Shown here: positions 13,849-15,287 of the stretch, one piece after another | Numbering within the stretch: the first letter of the stretch is position 1 | Layout: every line of letters starts with the position of its first letter | Assembly: GCA_002773545.1 (NCBI GenBank) | Contig: PFAV01000019.1 | Coordinates: 1 to 15,287 of the forward strand | Direction: 5' to 3' | Length of the DNA: 15,287 nucleotides | DNA from: a bacterium (Candidatus Gribaldobacteria) CG10_big_fil_rev_8_21_14_0_10_41_12 | Lineage (GTDB): Bacteria > Patescibacteriota > Minisyncoccia > Minisyncoccales > CG1-02-41-26 | Position numbers and translations under genes: made by a program | Notes under the pieces: generated by a model | Database searches by the model: none | What the model saw: the letters and a program-made list of their open reading frames with translations, nothing else | Told to the model about the DNA's origin: nothing

Positions 13849-14457
13849 TTACTGTTCAAAAAGCTTTAGGATTTTATCTTGCTGGCCAATTTCCCCTGCT
13901 GTGAAGATAAAAACACAATCCTCTATGCCATTTTCCGCTAGTTCTTTATAAAAGCTTTCTGGCAAGGGCCATTTGCCAACATAAACACTGTCTTGGAGCC
14001 GCTCAAATTGCATTAAAGAAAGCTCTTGCGTCAACCATCTCCGAAAACATTTTTTTCTTTCAGGAATATCAAAAACAACTACTCTTATTTTTTTATCCCA
14101 AGAACTTTTTAAGATTTCATATCTATCCTTAATATACGCTGTCAATTTCTTGCCTTGCGGGGTTAAAAAATAAACTTTTTTTACCGGGTCTTTAACAATC
14201 AACCCTTGAGTTTTTAATCGCGAAAGACTGGCAGTAACGGTTTTCTTTTTAGGTTTATAATTTTTATATCTGCCAGCCCCCGCCATTTGCTTCATTAACT
14301 TAAAGCCGGGATAACAGTCCGGCAATCCTTCCCAAAACATCTCTCCGGCATCTTGCAAAGACAATAAAACATAAGCAGTGGCATTTAATCCATGAGTGAA
14401 AATTTTCTTGGCTAATTTTCTGTCTTTCTGCTGAAAAATATATTTTGCTTGAGGCAT
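13849..14457 (-). CDS. PaaX-like winged-helix protein with Cas2-like C-terminal domain
   Basis: The 202-residue protein combines a winged helix-turn-helix at about 73-101 (TASLSRLKTQGLIVKD, then VYFLTPQGKKL) with a ferredoxin-like domain at about 123-190. The latter opens KIRVVVFDIPERKK, matching the first strand of Cas2, whose Asp (here D130) is the metal-binding residue in nuclease-active Cas2. It also contains RLQDSVYVGKWPLP, as in PaaX. PaaX proteins are operator-binding repressors that share a Cas2-like fold. No cas1, effector or CRISPR array is here, so a regulator is more likely than an adaptation nuclease. A TATAAT box 5 bp before the ATG predicts leaderless mRNA. The gene is bracketed by two inverted copies of the 44-bp element; a Cas4-like nuclease gene lies directly upstream. 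Confidence 0.8.
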   Translation of the reverse strand: MPQAKYIFQQKDRKLAKKIFTHGLNATAYVLLSLQDAGEMFWEGLPDCYPGFKLMKQMAGAGRYKNYKPKKKTVTASLSRLKTQGLIVKDPVKKVYFLTPQGKKLTAYIKDRYEILKSSWDKKIRVVVFDIPERKKCFRRWLTQELSLMQFERLQDSVYVGKWPLPESFYKELAENGIEDCVFIFTAGEIGQQDKILKLFEQ

Positions 14458-14462
14458 ATTTC

Positions 14463-14490
14463 ATTATAACAAAAAACTACAATATTTGAA
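14463..14490 (-). promoter_or_regulatory. Promoter of the PaaX/Cas2-like gene, overlapped by repeat copy C
   Basis: A perfect TATAAT (14463-14468, minus strand) lies 5 bp before the ATG at 14457. The best -35 at 16-bp spacing is TTCAAA (14485-14490), which is part of the conserved core of the 44-bp element. A protein bound to the element would occlude this promoter, which suggests autoregulation. Confidence 0.5.
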
Positions 14491-14515
14491 CTATAGAGCA
14501 GAAAGTGTAGTTTTT
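14472..14515. repeat. 44-bp palindromic-ended element, copy C (inverted)
   Basis: Read on the minus strand, this copy matches A and B in all but three positions (11, 32 and 34) and keeps the whole 20-bp core and both 10-bp end repeats. It lies 12 bp after the stop of the Cas4-like gene and overlaps the -35 region of the PaaX/Cas2-like gene. Its orientation is opposite to copy B. Confidence 0.87.
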
Positions 14516-14527
14516 TGTTTTAGAAGC

Positions 14528-15217
14528 TTATTCTCTGTCCTCGCCTGATTGTATTTTGTTTTTGAAATCGTTCCAGGGTATTTCCTGCTGGCCAGCCAAG
14601 CGGCAAATTTCTTTATACTGGCAATAGACGCACTGCCAATTTTTAGGATAGTCATTTAGAACTTGAGGCAGTTGATTATTCTCCACTTGTTTTTTCAATC
14701 GGCCGAAACCATCAAGCAAGGCCTCATTCAATCCCCTGTCATAATCCACCACAAACTCTTTGATGTCTTGACGGTCTTTATCGATGTAAAGCAAAATGCC
14801 TTTTTTAATCTCAAAAAAATGCATATAAAGCTGTATCTGGTAAACATTTTCAATTTTCGGGGCAGTGAGGTTTTTGAAAATCATTGAGTTCATACTTTTA
14901 ATATCCAAAACGAAATTTTCGCCATTCAAACACAAAATAGCGTCAGCTCGGCCCGAAATAATTTCTTGAGGCGGTATGGGAATTTCCGTGGTCATACCAA
15001 GGCGTAAACGATACAAAACATTATAAAGATTGCGGTGCAATTGCTCACCGTGTTCAAAGATACGCAAAAGCCGCGGGTCGGCCTTTTCGGCCGGGGCTTG
15101 CTTTAACTTAAAAAAAACCGCCCTGGGGCATTTGCCCGCGTCCGTAACATAAAAATGCATTTGCTTTCTATTCTCCTGATTGTCTAAATAAAACTTGTCA
15201 ATAAGCTCTTTCAACAT
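14528..15217 (-). CDS. Cas4-like PD-(D/E)XK exonuclease with predicted Fe-S cluster
   Basis: This 229-residue protein belongs to the RecB/Cas4-type nuclease superfamily. The active site is visible: H61 in the first helix region, D92 in SGRADAILC, D105-I-K107 in FVLDIKSMN, and the QxxxY-like YQIQLYMHFF with Q127. One Cys near the N-terminus (C30 in GKCPRAVFFK) and three near the C-terminus (C196, C199, C205 in CVYCQYKEIC) match the 4Fe-4S arrangement of Cas4 and AddB. Cas4 trims DNA ends in CRISPR adaptation, but standalone Cas4-like nucleases are common. No cas1 or array is in the window. The neighbouring Cas2-like gene may be co-regulated, or the adjacency may be coincidental. Copy C of the 44-bp element separates the two genes. 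Confidence 0.85.
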   Translation of the reverse strand: MLKELIDKFYLDNQENRKQMHFYVTDAGKCPRAVFFKLKQAPAEKADPRLLRIFEHGEQLHRNLYNVLYRLRLGMTTEIPIPPQEIISGRADAILCLNGENFVLDIKSMNSMIFKNLTAPKIENVYQIQLYMHFFEIKKGILLYIDKDRQDIKEFVVDYDRGLNEALLDGFGRLKKQVENNQLPQVLNDYPKNWQCVYCQYKEICRLAGQQEIPWNDFKNKIQSGEDRE

Positions 15218-15233
15218 ATGCTGACTTATTATT

Positions 15234-15249
15234 GAGATGGTTGCAAAAC
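15234..15249. repeat. GAGATGGTTGCAAAAC motif upstream of the Cas4-like gene
   Basis: GAGATGGTTGCAAAAC is present in plus orientation between the stop of the partial gene and the Cas4-like start. It matches the copies at 21-36 and (inverted) 54-69 with three and one differences respectively. Here it is single, not paired. Confidence 0.5.
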
Positions 15250-15287
15250 TATTCCTGCTGCAATTTTATCTTTTCGGCTGCGTCATC
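15249..15287 (-). CDS. 3' end of an unidentified gene, cut by window edge
   Basis: The minus strand is open from the window edge for 12 codons (DDAAEKIKLQQE) and stops at TAG (15249-15251). The charged helical tail is compatible with a protein C-terminus, and the 31-bp gap to the Cas4-like start fits the local gene spacing. An alternative frame gives MTQPKR and stops sooner. No function can be assigned. Confidence 0.4.
   Translation of the reverse strand, partial: DDAAEKIKLQQE

Noticed and set aside
6323..14515. Reading the 44-bp elements as CRISPR repeats
   Set aside because: The copies are singletons kilobases apart or separated by a gene, with opposite orientations and no regular spacers. 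This is not an array.
14528..15217. Calling the Cas4-like and Cas2-like genes a CRISPR-Cas adaptation module
   Set aside because: No cas1, effector or array is present, and the Cas2-like domain is fused to a PaaX-type winged helix, which fits a transcription regulator better.

Overview
The window reads as a gene-dense, AT-rich bacterial chromosome segment of the Candidate Phyla Radiation (Patescibacteria, Parcubacteria-like) type. This is an inference from the compact single-strand layout, the protein families, mostly weak or absent Shine-Dalgarno sites, and the dispersed palindromes between genes. Every gene I accept is on the minus strand, so transcription runs from high to low coordinates. 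UGA is an ordinary stop here: holB ends in TGA inside an ATGA overlap with frr. That argues against the UGA-recoding CPR lineages.

Reading in the direction of transcription: the last 12 codons of an unknown gene (15249-15287); a Cas4-like PD-(D/E)XK nuclease with four cysteines placed for an Fe-S cluster (14528-15217); a PaaX-like winged-helix protein with a Cas2-like C-terminal domain (13849-14457); murA with Asp in place of the fosfomycin-sensitive Cys (12478-13743); a divergent MreB paralogue (11320-12333); holB (delta'); frr; a type II restriction-modification pair (8562-9710 and 7679-8599); the site-2 protease rseP; a small antitoxin-like protein; a canonical mreB; gatC and gatA; and a one-TM hypothetical protein. 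Next come tRNA-fMet, tRNA-Met, a LAGLIDADG homing endonuclease whose last codons lie inside the tRNA-Asp gene, tRNA-Asp itself, and two GSX10DXD nucleotidyltransferases.

The core genes cover wall precursor synthesis and cell shape (murA, two mreB), translation (frr, gatCA, three tRNAs), replication (holB) and membrane proteolysis (rseP). Mobile or accessory pieces interrupt this backbone: the R-M pair between frr and rseP, and the homing endonuclease between tRNA-Met and tRNA-Asp.

The most unusual signal is a 44-bp element present three times (6323-6366, 13804-13847, 14472-14515). Only three positions vary among the copies, and the ends are perfect 10-bp inverted repeats. Two copies in opposite orientation bracket the PaaX/Cas2-like gene. 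The copies also lie upstream of mreB, murA and the PaaX/Cas2-like gene itself, and each sits 2-13 bp after a stop codon. They could be operators of that regulator, conserved-loop terminators, or ends of a small mobile cassette. No CRISPR array, cas1 or effector gene is present. Other repeats are a GAGATGGTTGCAAAAC motif near both ends of the window, a nested 142-bp inverted repeat (2715-2856), and low-complexity TAATGACTAAT-type palindromes between genes.
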